Counted from the stretch's first letter, positions 15,682-23,723 are shown. The stretch: DNA of 64,000 bases from Mesorhizobium sp. CU3 (GCF_006442965.1 NZ_VFWX01000017.1:1-64000); one strand, 5' to 3'. Numbers and translations: made by a program. Notes: a model not told the origin generated them from the letters alone.

Positions 15682-15714
15682 TAGAGCGTTTCATCGGTTC
15701 CATGAAACGCTCTA
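15682..15714. repeat. 13-bp perfect hairpin repeat between SCPU1 and the chaperone gene
   Basis: TAGAGCGTTTCAT and ATGAAACGCTCTA pair perfectly around CGGTTCC. Such hairpins are common in Mesorhizobium intergenic DNA. It ends 16 bases before the chaperone TTG and just before its ribosome site, so it could limit read-through or set the ratio of secreted subunit to chaperone. Confidence 0.75.
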
Positions 15715-15730
15715 GGGAAAGGAGCGATCC

Positions 15731-16123
15731 TTGAGAACGATTGCAATTCTGGCGGCAGGCCTGACTACCGCGCTGTCACCTGTTGCGGCGACGAGCCAAT
15801 CGATGACGCCGATGCGCGGCGAGGTGCGGTCCTTCACCGACGCCTTTGCCGTGCGCGTTTTCCCGGGCAATCCGTACAACCAGCGCATACGCGTCGAGGT
15901 TCATGTCTACGACCAGAATTTCGAGCCGGTCGCGGCCAAGATCACGCCGAGCGCCTTTCTTCTGGCCGGCCAGGCGTCGCGCCCCGTCTTGGTGGTGGTC
16001 CCGTTCGACGGCGCGAACGAGCGTAAAGTGCGTATCTGTACCGAGAGCATCCCCTTTCCAAGCGAGCAGACCCAGATAAGGGCACAGATATGCGGAAAGT
16101 TCTTCGGGCATCGCAGGTTCTGA
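15731..16123 (+). CDS. PapD-like periplasmic chaperone domain protein (short)
   Basis: 130 residues from a TTG with AAAGGAG 7-13 bases upstream. Signal peptide about residues 1-22. The mature protein has the N-terminal pilus-chaperone strand pattern (RSFTDAFAVRVFPGNPYNQRIRVEVHVYDQNFEPV...SAFLLAGQASRPVLVVVPF) but stops after one immunoglobulin-like domain; full chaperones have two (about 220-240 residues). The last 34 bases overlap the next gene. Expected role is capping an SCPU-like subunit in the periplasm. Single-domain length is unusual and lowers certainty. Confidence 0.65.
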   Translation: MRTIAILAAGLTTALSPVAATSQSMTPMRGEVRSFTDAFAVRVFPGNPYNQRIRVEVHVYDQNFEPVAAKITPSAFLLAGQASRPVLVVVPFDGANERKVRICTESIPFPSEQTQIRAQICGKFFGHRRF

Positions 16124-16674
16124 CCCTATCCCTGCTGCCCGTCCTGGCTTTCGTAAGTCAGGGGCTTGCCGAGGATATCCTGAACCTGAACCAGAACCAG
16201 ACGGGTTTCAGCCTGCCCGGCGTCAGCCTGCCCCAGGGCCAGGACGAGGTTCATGCCAGCGACGGCACGACCTGCCGCTCGGCCGTTTCCGGCAGCGGCG
16301 CCTATCTCGACCTCGGCATCATCCGCGGCAACAACTCGAGCAACCAGGCAAGCAGCGACATCGCCACCTATGGCCGCGTGGTGATCCCGATCGGCCGGAC
16401 GCCGAAACGCGTCGATTGCAGTCGACTCTACGAGTTGGAAGTGGAGCGTCTGCAGCTTGAATTGAAGCTTCTCAAAATGGGCCTTGGCGCCGACGGCCAG
16501 ACGACGGGGAGTGTGGCCGCCGCCACGCCCCAGGGTTCCGCGCCCCAGGCTGGCGCACCTCAGGTCAACGCTGCGCAAGCCGGCGCGGCCCAGGTCAAAT
16601 CAGCAGGATGGGCCAACGAAGGCTGGACGATCAGAGGCACGACCGGCAATGCAAAGAAAAAGAAGCGGAAATAG
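16090..16674 (+). CDS. Exported protein of unknown function in the SCPU operon
   Basis: 194 residues. Signal peptide 1-27 (ending GLA-E). Two cysteines (62 and 110) could pair. A short charged helix (about 112-131: RLYELEVERLQLELKLLKM) looks like a coiled-coil segment, followed by an Ala/Gln/Pro-rich low-complexity stretch and a very basic tail (KKKKRK). It overlaps the chaperone by 34 bases and the second SCPU gene by 26, so it is part of the operon. I do not recognise the family; a periplasmic tether or assembly factor is a guess. Confidence 0.7.
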   Translation: MRKVLRASQVLTLSLLPVLAFVSQGLAEDILNLNQNQTGFSLPGVSLPQGQDEVHASDGTTCRSAVSGSGAYLDLGIIRGNNSSNQASSDIATYGRVVIPIGRTPKRVDCSRLYELEVERLQLELKLLKMGLGADGQTTGSVAAATPQGSAPQAGAPQVNAAQAGAAQVKSAGWANEGWTIRGTTGNAKKKKRK

Positions 16675-17131
16675 CCGCGCGCTGTTCGCGGCGGCGGCGC
16701 TTGCCGGCCTGTGCCTCCCGGCGCAGGCCGCGATCATCGGCACCTGCACGATCATGATCGGCGCATCGGGAACGATGAAATCGAACCCCGCCATCAACAT
16801 CCTCGGCTCCAAGCAGCCCGGCGGATCGAGCGCCGGCGCCACCATCACCGCGAACTCGACCCTGTGTTCGATCCTGAACCTGCTAGATTGTTATACTGTC
16901 TCCGCGCCGGCGCCGATCGCCTTCACCTCGGCGCCGAGCGGCGGCGACACCAACGTCACCTTCGCCACCGTCTACCGCCTCGACGGCTCGGGCCTGGATG
17001 TGCCGGGCAGCTCGCCGCAGCGGGTGACCAACGGCACCCACACCATCCAGGTCGATCTCACCGCGACGAAATCGCCCGGCATCTTCCCGGCGGGCAATTA
17101 CCAAGGCACGGTCACGGTACGCTGCGAATGA
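16649..17131 (+). CDS. Spore-coat-U/Csu-fimbrial-like secreted protein 2
   Basis: 160 residues from the ATG at 16649, which gives a clean signal peptide (1-27, AQA-A); a longer upstream frame is the shadow of the preceding gene. The mature protein begins with a Cys (33) in GTCTIMIGASGTM and ends with PAGNYQGTVTVRC (C159), the same bracketing as copy 1. An extra pair (CSILNLLDC) lies in the middle. It overlaps the preceding gene by 26 bases. Pilin-like donor or adhesin is likely by family; no usher gene accompanies it. Confidence 0.72.
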   Translation: MQRKRSGNSRALFAAAALAGLCLPAQAAIIGTCTIMIGASGTMKSNPAINILGSKQPGGSSAGATITANSTLCSILNLLDCYTVSAPAPIAFTSAPSGGDTNVTFATVYRLDGSGLDVPGSSPQRVTNGTHTIQVDLTATKSPGIFPAGNYQGTVTVRCE

Positions 17132-17281
17132 AGCTGTGGGCTGCGCCGCGCAAAGGCCCCTGACGATCTGGCACCCGACGACCTTTGCGGCTAGCCTTTT
17201 GCGCAATCATTTTGTTAAAGCAGACACTTGGAGTGTCGGCATTCGACCGAAAGCCGGACCGCTCCGCCGGGAGGCTTCTTC

Positions 17282-18187
17282 TTGATCATCGTTGTCGGCT
17301 CGATCAACCTCGACCTCATCGCCAATGTCGACCGCTTGCCGGAGCCCGGCGAGACGGTGCGCGGCTCCGGCTTCGCCACCACGCCGGGCGGCAAGGGCGC
17401 CAACCAGGCGCTGGCGGCCGCCCGCGCCGGCGTGCCGGTGCGCATGGTCGGCGCGGTCGGGAGGGACAGCTTCGCTGGCGACGCGCTGGCGCTGCTCAAG
17501 GCCGGCAATGTCGATCTCTCCGGCGTCGGCCAGAGCTTCGCCTCGACCGGAACGGCGCTGATCCTGGTCGGCGCCGACGGCGAGAATGTCATCGCCGTGG
17601 TGCCGGGCGCCAATGATTCCGTCGTGCCGGGCGATGTCGCAAAGGCGTTCCTGAAAAAGGGCGACGTCGTGCTGCTGCAGCACGAGATCCCGCTGCAGAC
17701 GGTCGAGGCGACGCTCGATGCGGCCCGCGCCGCCGGCGCCGTCAGCGTGCTCAACACCGCGCCGTTCCGCGCGGAGGCTTCGAGCTTCGTCGGCAAGGCC
17801 GACTATGCCGTCGCCAACGAGACCGAATTCGACCTCTATGGCGAAGCGCTGGCGCTGTCCGGGCGCGACCGCCCTGCCCGCATGCGCGACTATGCGCAAA
17901 AGACCGGTCGCGCCATCGTCGTCACGCTCGGCGGCGACGGCGTGCTTGCCGCCACGCCCGACGATTTCCTTACAGTCCCGGCGCTGAAGATCACCCCGGT
18001 CGACACGGTCGGCGCCGGCGACACTTTCTGCGGCTATTTCGGCGCTGGCCTGTCGTCGGGCCTCTCGCTCGCGCAGGCGCTGGCACGCGCCGCCGCGGCC
18101 GGCTCGCTCGCCTGCCTGAAACCCGGCGCGCAGCCGGCGATCCCGCTGGCGAAGGATGTCGAAACGGCCCTGGCGGCGGTTCGCTGA
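17282..18187 (+). CDS. rbsK: Ribokinase (PfkB family)
   Basis: 301 residues from a TTG at 17282 with CGGGAGG 8 bases upstream; this makes the protein open IIVVGSINLDL, as ribokinases do. The N-terminal substrate loop is TTPGGKGANQALAAARAG and the C-terminal catalytic motif DTVGAGDTFCGYF carries the general-base Asp. It phosphorylates ribose at O5. No ribose transporter is adjacent; the amidase gene follows after 3 bases and a nucleoside hydrolase lies 2 kb away, which would supply ribose. Confidence 0.9.
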   Translation: MIIVVGSINLDLIANVDRLPEPGETVRGSGFATTPGGKGANQALAAARAGVPVRMVGAVGRDSFAGDALALLKAGNVDLSGVGQSFASTGTALILVGADGENVIAVVPGANDSVVPGDVAKAFLKKGDVVLLQHEIPLQTVEATLDAARAAGAVSVLNTAPFRAEASSFVGKADYAVANETEFDLYGEALALSGRDRPARMRDYAQKTGRAIVVTLGGDGVLAATPDDFLTVPALKITPVDTVGAGDTFCGYFGAGLSSGLSLAQALARAAAAGSLACLKPGAQPAIPLAKDVETALAAVR

Positions 18188-18190
18188 CAG

Positions 18191-19642
18191 ATGCGCCCGG
18201 CCACCAAACATGCCGTGCCGCCGGCCAGCGACATTTGCCGCCTCTCCGCCGTCGATCTCACCGAAGCCATCCGGCAGCGCCGCCTGTCGGTGCGCGAGGT
18301 GGTCGCCGCCTTCCTCGACCGCATCGAGGCGGTGAACCCGCTGGTCAACGCCATCGTGTCGCTGCGCGAGCGCGCCGACATCCTGGCCGAGGCCGCCGGC
18401 GCCGATGCCCATCTGGCGCGGGGCGGCGAGGCCGGCTCGCTGTTCGGCCTGCCCATCGCGATAAAGGACCTTGCGCTGACCAAAGGACTCAGGACCACCT
18501 TCGGCTCGCCGATCTTCGCCGATTTCATCCCGCAGGAAGACGAGATCTTCGTCGATCGCCTCCGCAAGGCCGGCGCCATCATCATAGGCAAGACCAACGT
18601 TCCGGAGTTCGGGCTGGGCTCCAACACCTACAATCCGGTCTTCGGGCCGACGCTCAACGCCTTCGACCCGGCTTTGATCGCCGGCGGCTCCAGCGGCGGC
18701 GCGGCCGTGGCCTTGGCGCTCGACATGGTGCCGGTTGCCGACGGCAGCGATTTCGGCGGTTCGCTGCGCAACCCGGCCGCCTACAACAACGTCTATGGTT
18801 TTCGCCCGTCGCAAGGTCTGGTGCCGGCGGGTCCAGCCTTCGATGTCTTCCATGCCCAGATGGGCGTCGAAGGGCCGATGGGCCGCAATATACGCGACAT
18901 CGCACTGCTGCTCGACGAACAGGCCGGCTATCACCCGCAGGCGCCGCTGTCGCATGACAGCCAGGGCTCATTCCTCGACAGCTTGCGGGCCAAAGCGGCC
19001 GGCGGCCGCATCGCCTGGCTGGGCGACCTCGGCGGTCACCTGCCGATGGAGCCGGGTGTCCTCGACCTTTGCGAGACATCACTCGCCCGCTTCGCCGATG
19101 CGTCGTTCGAGAGCGAGGCGCTGGTGCCTGACGTCGATTTCGAGGCGCTGTGGCAGGCCTTCGTCACCCTGCGCCAGGCAAGCAGCGGCTGCGGGCTGAA
19201 GGCACATTACGACGACCCGGCAAAGCGCAAGCTGCTGAAACCGGAGGCGGTCTGGGAAGTGGAGCAGGCGATGCGCCTCAACGCGCCGCAGGTCCATGCG
19301 GCAACCGTCCGGCGCACGTCATGGCACAAGACGCTGCTGTCGCTGTTCGAGCGCTTCGACCTCATCGCCCTGCCCAGCGCACAGGTCTTCCCTTTCGCGG
19401 TCTCGACCCATTGGCCGAGCGAAGTCGCCGGACGGCCGATGGACAGCTATCACCGCTGGATGCAAGTCTCGGCCTTCGCCACGCTGGGCGGCTGCCCGGC
19501 GCTCAACGTGCCGGCCGGCTTCAACGAAAAAGGCCGGCCGATGGGCATGCAGTTGATCGGCCGGCCGCGAGGCGACCTCGACGTGCTGCGGGCAGGCGCG
19601 GCCTATGAGGCAACCCTGCCTTGGAAGGCCGGAGCGGTATAA
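18191..19642 (+). CDS. Amidase (amidase-signature family)
   Basis: 483 residues. The Ser-cisSer-Lys triad is K92 (IAIKD), S167 (AGGSSGG) and S191 (DFGGSLRNP), 24 residues apart as in fatty-acid-amide hydrolase relatives. Cytoplasmic, no signal peptide. The family hydrolyses carboxamides from simple amides to acylated amino acids. GatA is less likely because no gatB or gatC is nearby. It begins 3 bases after rbsK, so the two are co-transcribed; with the nearby nucleoside hydrolase a nucleoside or amide salvage link is possible but unproven. Confidence 0.9.
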   Translation: MRPATKHAVPPASDICRLSAVDLTEAIRQRRLSVREVVAAFLDRIEAVNPLVNAIVSLRERADILAEAAGADAHLARGGEAGSLFGLPIAIKDLALTKGLRTTFGSPIFADFIPQEDEIFVDRLRKAGAIIIGKTNVPEFGLGSNTYNPVFGPTLNAFDPALIAGGSSGGAAVALALDMVPVADGSDFGGSLRNPAAYNNVYGFRPSQGLVPAGPAFDVFHAQMGVEGPMGRNIRDIALLLDEQAGYHPQAPLSHDSQGSFLDSLRAKAAGGRIAWLGDLGGHLPMEPGVLDLCETSLARFADASFESEALVPDVDFEALWQAFVTLRQASSGCGLKAHYDDPAKRKLLKPEAVWEVEQAMRLNAPQVHAATVRRTSWHKTLLSLFERFDLIALPSAQVFPFAVSTHWPSEVAGRPMDSYHRWMQVSAFATLGGCPALNVPAGFNEKGRPMGMQLIGRPRGDLDVLRAGAAYEATLPWKAGAV

Positions 19643-19746
19643 GCGTCTCGTCACTGGTCCACAGCGTGCCGCTTGCGCCGGCAAAAGCGCCGTGCATTGA
19701 TCGCTCGCGCCACCGCCGCATCACCTCTATCCCCCGAGGAAAGACC

Positions 19747-20361
19747 ATGTCGCTGGAACTTTACGCCACCTATGTCGTCGCCTGCATCGTCATCATCCTG
19801 GTGCCTGGACCGACGGTGACGCTGATCATCGCCAACAGCATCCGCCACGGCTCGAAAGCCGGACTTGCTAATGTCGCCGGCACCCAGGCCGGCCTCGCCA
19901 TCATGATCGCCATCGTCGGCATCGGCCTCAACACGCTGATCGCCGGCATGGGCCACTGGTTCGAATGGGTGCGGCTGATCGGCGCCGCCTACCTAATCTG
20001 GATGGGCGTGCAGATGTTCCGTGCCAAGGGCACGCTGAATCCCGATGGCTCGGCCAGGAAGCCGCGCGGCGGTTTCTTCCTGCAGGGCTTCCTGGTGGCG
20101 ATCTCCAACCCGAAGACGCTGGTGTTCTTCGGCGCCTTCTTCCCGCAATTCATCGCGCCGCACGGCAACTACACGCTGCAGATCGTCGTCATGGGCCTGA
20201 CCGCGATGGTCTTCGCCGCAATGTCGGATTCGACCTACGCCCTCGCCGCCGGCCGCGCCGGGCGCTTGCTGTCAGCCAGCCGCGTCAGGCTAATGTCGCG
20301 CATCAGCGGCAGTTTCCTGGTCGGCGGCGGGCTGTGGTTGGCGTTCTCGAAAGCGAAGTAG
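19747..20361 (+). CDS. LysE/RhtB family amino-acid exporter
   Basis: 204 residues, six transmembrane helices, family-standard length. The ATG at 19747 follows a GAGGAAAG site; the longer open frame upstream is non-family. The N-terminal VPGPTVTLIIANSIRHG motif and SNPKTLVFFGAFFPQF in the centre are diagnostic. It exports an amino acid or derivative. It lies 104 bases after the amidase gene on the same strand; export of the amidase product is conceivable but unproven. Confidence 0.9.
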   Translation: MSLELYATYVVACIVIILVPGPTVTLIIANSIRHGSKAGLANVAGTQAGLAIMIAIVGIGLNTLIAGMGHWFEWVRLIGAAYLIWMGVQMFRAKGTLNPDGSARKPRGGFFLQGFLVAISNPKTLVFFGAFFPQFIAPHGNYTLQIVVMGLTAMVFAAMSDSTYALAAGRAGRLLSASRVRLMSRISGSFLVGGGLWLAFSKAK

Positions 20362-20370
20362 AGGCGCTGA

Positions 20371-21315
20371 TCAGTTTAGCCGGCCGAGCCGCTCCACCAG
20401 CAGCGCGAAGAAGCCGTCATGGTCGATGTCGCGCATCACCATGGCGTTCTTTTCGCGCTTGGTGACGCCCCACCAGTCGATCACCGTCATGCCCATGGTG
20501 AGCTCCGACGAGGTCTCGACGCTGACGTTGCAGCGGCGGCCCTTGAACAGCTCGGGTTTCAGCAGATAGGCGATGACGCAAGGGTCGTGCAGCGGCCCGC
20601 CGTCGGTGCCGTATTTCTCCTCGTCATAGCGCTCGAAGAACTCCAGCATCTCGGCGGTCGCGGTGCCGACCTTGGTGCCGAGCTGGCGGAAGGCCTGGAT
20701 GCGCTTGGACGTGGTCAGCGCCTTGTGGGTGACGTCGAGCGGCATCATGACGATCGGGATGCCGGATTTGAACACCAGATCGGCGGCTTGCGGGTCGACA
20801 TAGATGTTGAATTCGGCCGTCGGCGTGACGTTGCCGCCTTCGAAGAAGCCGCCGCCCATCAAGACGATTTCCTTGATGCGCGGAGCGATCCTCGGCTCTC
20901 GGATCAGTGCCAGCGCGATGTTGGTGAGCGGGCCGAGCGGGCAGAGCGTGATCGTGCCCGTTTCCTCGCGCATCAGCGTCTCGACGATGAAATCGACGGC
21001 ATATTGTTCCTGCAGCTTCATCGTCGGCTCGGGCAATTGCGGCCCGTTTAGGCCGGTCTTGCCGTGCACTTCCTCGGCGGTGACCAGCTCGCGCGCCAGC
21101 GGGCGGATAGCGCCGGCATAGACCTTGATGTCGGGCCGGCCGGCCAGTTCGCAGATCTTGCGGGCATTGTTCTGGGTGAGTTTCAACGGCACGTTTCCGG
21201 CAACGGCGGTGATGCCGACTATGTCCAGTTCGGAGCTGCCGAGCGCCAACAGGATGGCGACGGCATCGTCCTGGCCGGGATCGGTGTCGATGATGATCTT
21301 TCGGGACTGCGGCAT
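20371..21315 (-). CDS. Inosine-uridine-preferring nucleoside hydrolase
   Basis: 314 residues from the ATG at 21315 with AAGGA upstream; a longer frame to 21456 would cross the hsp20 promoter and is rejected. The calcium-binding DTDPGQDDA cluster is at residues 11-19, and LHDPC carries the usual His of the active site. It cleaves the N-glycosidic bond of ribonucleosides, giving base and ribose, which the ribokinase at 17282 could phosphorylate. Convergent with the LysE gene, divergent from hsp20. Confidence 0.9.
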   Translation of the reverse strand: MPQSRKIIIDTDPGQDDAVAILLALGSSELDIVGITAVAGNVPLKLTQNNARKICELAGRPDIKVYAGAIRPLARELVTAEEVHGKTGLNGPQLPEPTMKLQEQYAVDFIVETLMREETGTITLCPLGPLTNIALALIREPRIAPRIKEIVLMGGGFFEGGNVTPTAEFNIYVDPQAADLVFKSGIPIVMMPLDVTHKALTTSKRIQAFRQLGTKVGTATAEMLEFFERYDEEKYGTDGGPLHDPCVIAYLLKPELFKGRRCNVSVETSSELTMGMTVIDWWGVTKREKNAMVMRDIDHDGFFALLVERLGRLN

Positions 21316-21357
21316 GTCAATTCCTTTTGGGGAGTCTTTTTGGGCGGGATTTAGCGG

Positions 21358-21386
21358 CTTGAACTTGATTGGCCGGCGGACCATAT
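21358..21386 (+). promoter_or_regulatory. RpoH (sigma-32)-type heat-shock promoter of hsp20
   Basis: CTTGAA (21358-21363), 17-base spacer, CCATAT (21381-21386), close to the alphaproteobacterial sigma-32 pattern CTTGAA...CCATAT. The predicted start near 21393 leaves an untranslated leader of about 63 bases that contains the thermometer. Inferred from the boxes and the downstream heat-shock gene. Confidence 0.55.
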
Positions 21387-21396
21387 CAAGACCATC

Positions 21397-21447
21397 GGGA
21401 AAAATGCCATCCGGGTTTTTCCAGTTTGTGTCGCTCTTGAGAGGACA
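21397..21447 (+). ncRNA. ROSE-like RNA thermometer in the hsp20 leader
   Basis: Two hairpins. The first pairs GGAAAAA (21398-21404) with TTTTTCC (21416-21422). The second, nearest the ATG, is TGTC-G-CTC-TTGA-GAG-GACA (21429-21447) and buries the ribosome site GAGAGGA. Its 5' arm contains UCGCU with an unpaired G, matching the UYGCU element of ROSE thermometers that control rhizobial small heat-shock genes. At low temperature the site is closed; heat melts it. Confidence 0.7.
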
Positions 21448-21455
21448 GTGTAACA

Positions 21456-21881
21456 ATGAGTCGAATGACGCCCTTCTCCAGCCCGCTTCTCCTGGGTTTC
21501 GACGCCATGGAAAAGACCCTCGAGCGTCTGGCTAAGTCGGGCGACAGCTATCCTCCCTACAACATCGAGCGCCTGGGCGCCTCCGACGGCAAGGCCGAGC
21601 GGCTGCGCATCACGCTCGCCGTCGCGGGCTTCGCCGAAAGCGACCTCGATGTCACCACGGAGGAAAACCAGCTGATCGTGCGCGGCCGTCAGACCGACGA
21701 CACCGAGCGCGAATTCCTCCACCGCGGCATCGCCGCGCGCCAGTTCCAGCGCTGCTTCGTGCTGGCCGACGGCATGCGGGTGATTGCGGCAGAGCTGAAG
21801 AACGGCTTGCTTTCGATCGACCTCGACCGTCCGGAGGCCGAGCGGCTGGTACGGAAAATAAACATATCGGTGAAAGACTGA
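21456..21881 (+). CDS. Small heat-shock protein, Hsp20/IbpA class A
   Basis: 141 residues. Begins MSRMTPFSSPLLLGFDAMEKTLERLAKSG, the rhizobial class A type, then the alpha-crystallin domain (YNIERLG...RLRITLAVAGFAESDLDVTTEENQLIVRG) and the conserved GLLSIDLDRP strand. It is an ATP-independent holdase that keeps unfolded proteins soluble. Expression is expected to be doubly controlled, by an RpoH promoter and a ROSE-like thermometer in the leader. DUF1150 follows 63 bases later, a common pairing. Confidence 0.93.
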   Translation: MSRMTPFSSPLLLGFDAMEKTLERLAKSGDSYPPYNIERLGASDGKAERLRITLAVAGFAESDLDVTTEENQLIVRGRQTDDTEREFLHRGIAARQFQRCFVLADGMRVIAAELKNGLLSIDLDRPEAERLVRKINISVKD

Positions 21882-21944
21882 TCTTCGCCGATGGCTCTAT
21901 GCGAGGCGGCCAATCCTGGCGTCCTCGCGCCAAGGAGGCTTGAA

Positions 21945-22202
21945 ATGACCAGAACTGACGAAACCACCACCATGACCAGCGGCGAACTCGCCCATCTCGG
22001 CGAAGGTTCGGTCGCTTATCTCAGGAAAGTCTCGAGCGACGACCTGCGCGGCCGCTTCCCCGGCCTCGAGGAAATCGCTCCCGGCATGGAGCTGTGGGCG
22101 CTGTTTGCCGCCAACGGCCAGCCGATCCTGCTTTCCGACGCCCGTGACCGGGCGCTGGCGGGTGCGATGGAGAATGATCTGACCACGGTCGCCATTCACT
22201 AA
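21945..22202 (+). CDS. DUF1150 family protein
   Basis: 85 residues from the ATG at 21945 (CAAGGAGG site). The core LAHLGEGSVAYLRKVSSDDLRGRFPG and ELWALFAANGQPILLSDARDRAL is the full DUF1150 domain. The family is restricted to alphaproteobacteria and is regularly found behind hsp20 genes; a helper role in heat stress is inferred from that association. A bidirectional hairpin terminator follows. Confidence 0.9.
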   Translation: MTRTDETTTMTSGELAHLGEGSVAYLRKVSSDDLRGRFPGLEEIAPGMELWALFAANGQPILLSDARDRALAGAMENDLTTVAIH

Positions 22203-22228
22203 AGGCGGCTTACGGTTTCAGAAATGGA

Positions 22229-22251
22229 AAGGGCCGCCCGCGGCGGCCCTT
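22229..22251. terminator. Bidirectional terminator between DUF1150 and ptsN
   Basis: AAGGGCCGCC-CGC-GGCGGCCCTT, a perfect 10-bp GC-rich stem with a 3-base loop, 27 bases after the DUF1150 stop and 30 before the convergent ptsN stop. On the minus strand it is preceded rather than followed by a T-run, so termination may be Rho-assisted. Confidence 0.65.
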
Positions 22252-22280
22252 GGAAGCTTTAATCCAAAAAAATCGAAACC

Positions 22281-22745
22281 TCAGGCCGCGTGCGAGGCCT
22301 GCGTGTCCGACAGCAGCGCGTGGATCGCCACCGCATCGCGCGTTCCCCTGATCTTGGCCACCGTATCGGCGTCGCGCAGCACGCGCGCGATGCGCGACAG
22401 CGCCTTGAGATGGTCGGCGCCGGCACCTTCCGGCGCCAGGAGCAGGAACACGAGATCGACCGGCTGATCGTCCAGCGCCTCGAAATCGACCGGCGTTTCC
22501 AGGCGTGCAAAGACGCCGGCGATGCGCTTCACGCCGGCGAGCTTGCCGTGCGGGATGGCGATGCCGTTGCCGACGCCGGTCGAGCCCAGCCGCTCGCGCT
22601 GCAGGATGGTATCGAACACCTCCCGCTCCGGAATCCCTGAAATCGCCGCGGCCCTCTCCGACAGCAATTGCAGAAGCTGCTTTTTGGAATTCGCCTTCAA
22701 CGCCGGCATGATTGCCGGAACGCTGATGAGATCACTGAGATCCAT
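22281..22745 (-). CDS. ptsN: Nitrogen-PTS phosphoacceptor EIIA-Ntr
   Basis: 154 residues from the ATG at 22745. Phosphorylation site H66 in GIAIPHGKL. It takes phosphate from NPr and EI-Ntr and in rhizobia links nitrogen and potassium status to metabolism, without being a sugar transporter. Downstream of rpoN and hpf in the conserved order. The start is chosen where the MDLSDLISVPAI opening begins; the longer frame upstream is basic and unrelated. Confidence 0.94.
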   Translation of the reverse strand: MDLSDLISVPAIMPALKANSKKQLLQLLSERAAAISGIPEREVFDTILQRERLGSTGVGNGIAIPHGKLAGVKRIAGVFARLETPVDFEALDDQPVDLVFLLLAPEGAGADHLKALSRIARVLRDADTVAKIRGTRDAVAIHALLSDTQASHAA

Positions 22746-22806
22746 GCTTGAAAAATCCCTTGCTCGCCTGCCGCGCCGGTCGTCGCCCCCTCGCGCGGCC
22801 GGCTTT

Positions 22807-23394
22807 TTATCCCTGAGCGACTTTGGTCGTCGACGGATCGATCCAGCCGATGTTGCCATCCGGCCGGCGGTAGACGATGTTGAGATGGTCGGTTCCGGCG
22901 TTGCGGAACAGGAAGACCGGGCTGTCGCTGTTGTCCAGCTCGATGACGGCCGACGCCACCGACATGGTCCGCAGCGTCATGCTTGATTCGGCAACGATGA
23001 CCGGAGCGAAGTCCACCGGAATGTCTTCTTCATCGTCGGTCAGCGGCGCCATCACCGTATAGGCGATATCGGTCGGCTCCTCGCCATTGCCGTTGCCGGT
23101 ATTGCGCGACTTCAGCCGGCGCTTGTAGCGCCGCAGCCGCGTCTCGAGGCGATCAGCGGCCGCCTCGAAGGCAAGCGTCGGGTCCTGGGCATCGCCCGTT
23201 GCCTGCAGGGACGCGCCGGAATCCAGCCGTACCATGCAATCGGCCGAAAATCGCGATCCCGATTTGATGACGGTGACATGTCCCGAAAAACCACGATCGA
23301 AATATTTCTCGATCGCCTCGCCGACGCGGTCGTTGATGCGCGTGCGGAACGCATCCCCGATGTCCATGTGTTTTCCCGAAATGCGCAAATTCAT
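22807..23394 (-). CDS. hpf: Ribosome hibernation-promoting factor, long form
   Basis: 195 residues: the N-terminal ribosome-binding domain (MNLRISGKHMDIGDAFRTRI...FEAAADRLETRLRRYKRRL, residues 1-95), a linker, and a C-terminal dimerisation domain (about 130-190, SDSPVFLFRNAGTDHLNIVYRRPDGNIGWIDP). Long HPF forms 100S ribosome dimers in stationary phase. Placed between rpoN and ptsN as in most alphaproteobacteria. A 329-base spacer with its own likely promoter precedes it. Confidence 0.95.
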   Translation of the reverse strand: MNLRISGKHMDIGDAFRTRINDRVGEAIEKYFDRGFSGHVTVIKSGSRFSADCMVRLDSGASLQATGDAQDPTLAFEAAADRLETRLRRYKRRLKSRNTGNGNGEEPTDIAYTVMAPLTDDEEDIPVDFAPVIVAESSMTLRTMSVASAVIELDNSDSPVFLFRNAGTDHLNIVYRRPDGNIGWIDPSTTKVAQG

Positions 23395-23723
23395 CTGAAA
23401 ACTGACCTTCCTTGCTCAGGCTTCAAACTGTTCCGAGTTTATACCCGTGGTGCGCACGCACAAGCTTCGCAGCGGCATGCGCGCCGATTTTAGACCCGAA
23501 CTTTCCGGTTGATCACAAGTCGCCTTCTTGGCCGTCCGTGGCCTTGTCTGACGGACCCATTTGCAAGCTGGCATTACCGCCCTGCTCATGCGGGCGGGCT
23601 TCTAGCCACTTCATTGCGGCTTGTCAATGAAGCTTGAGAACTGTGGAAAATCCGCGCCTTCCCGCGGCTGCGAATGCCTGTGTGAATCCCGAGCAGGTCG
23701 GCCTCACCCGAAGGTCGGCAAGC
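23395..23723. other. Intergenic region between rpoN and hpf
   Basis: 329 bases with no credible gene. The part nearest hpf should hold its promoter, but no boxes are clear. At 23609-23632 CTTCATTG and CAATGAAG form a perfect 8-bp hairpin with an 8-base loop, 92 bases beyond the rpoN stop; no T-run follows on the minus strand, so it may be an mRNA-end structure rather than an intrinsic terminator. Confidence 0.6.

Noticed and set aside
15625..15714. Insertion sequence remnants between SCPU genes
   Set aside because: Elements are short, symmetrical hairpins without transposase fragments or target duplications.
17207..18955. 582-codon minus-strand frame
   Set aside because: Antisense to ribokinase and amidase, with an Arg- and Gly-rich composition typical of shadow frames.
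21316..21456. N-terminal extension of the nucleoside hydrolase to 21456
   Set aside because: It would cross the hsp20 promoter and thermometer, and the family starts at DTDPGQDDA near residue 11 from the 21315 ATG.
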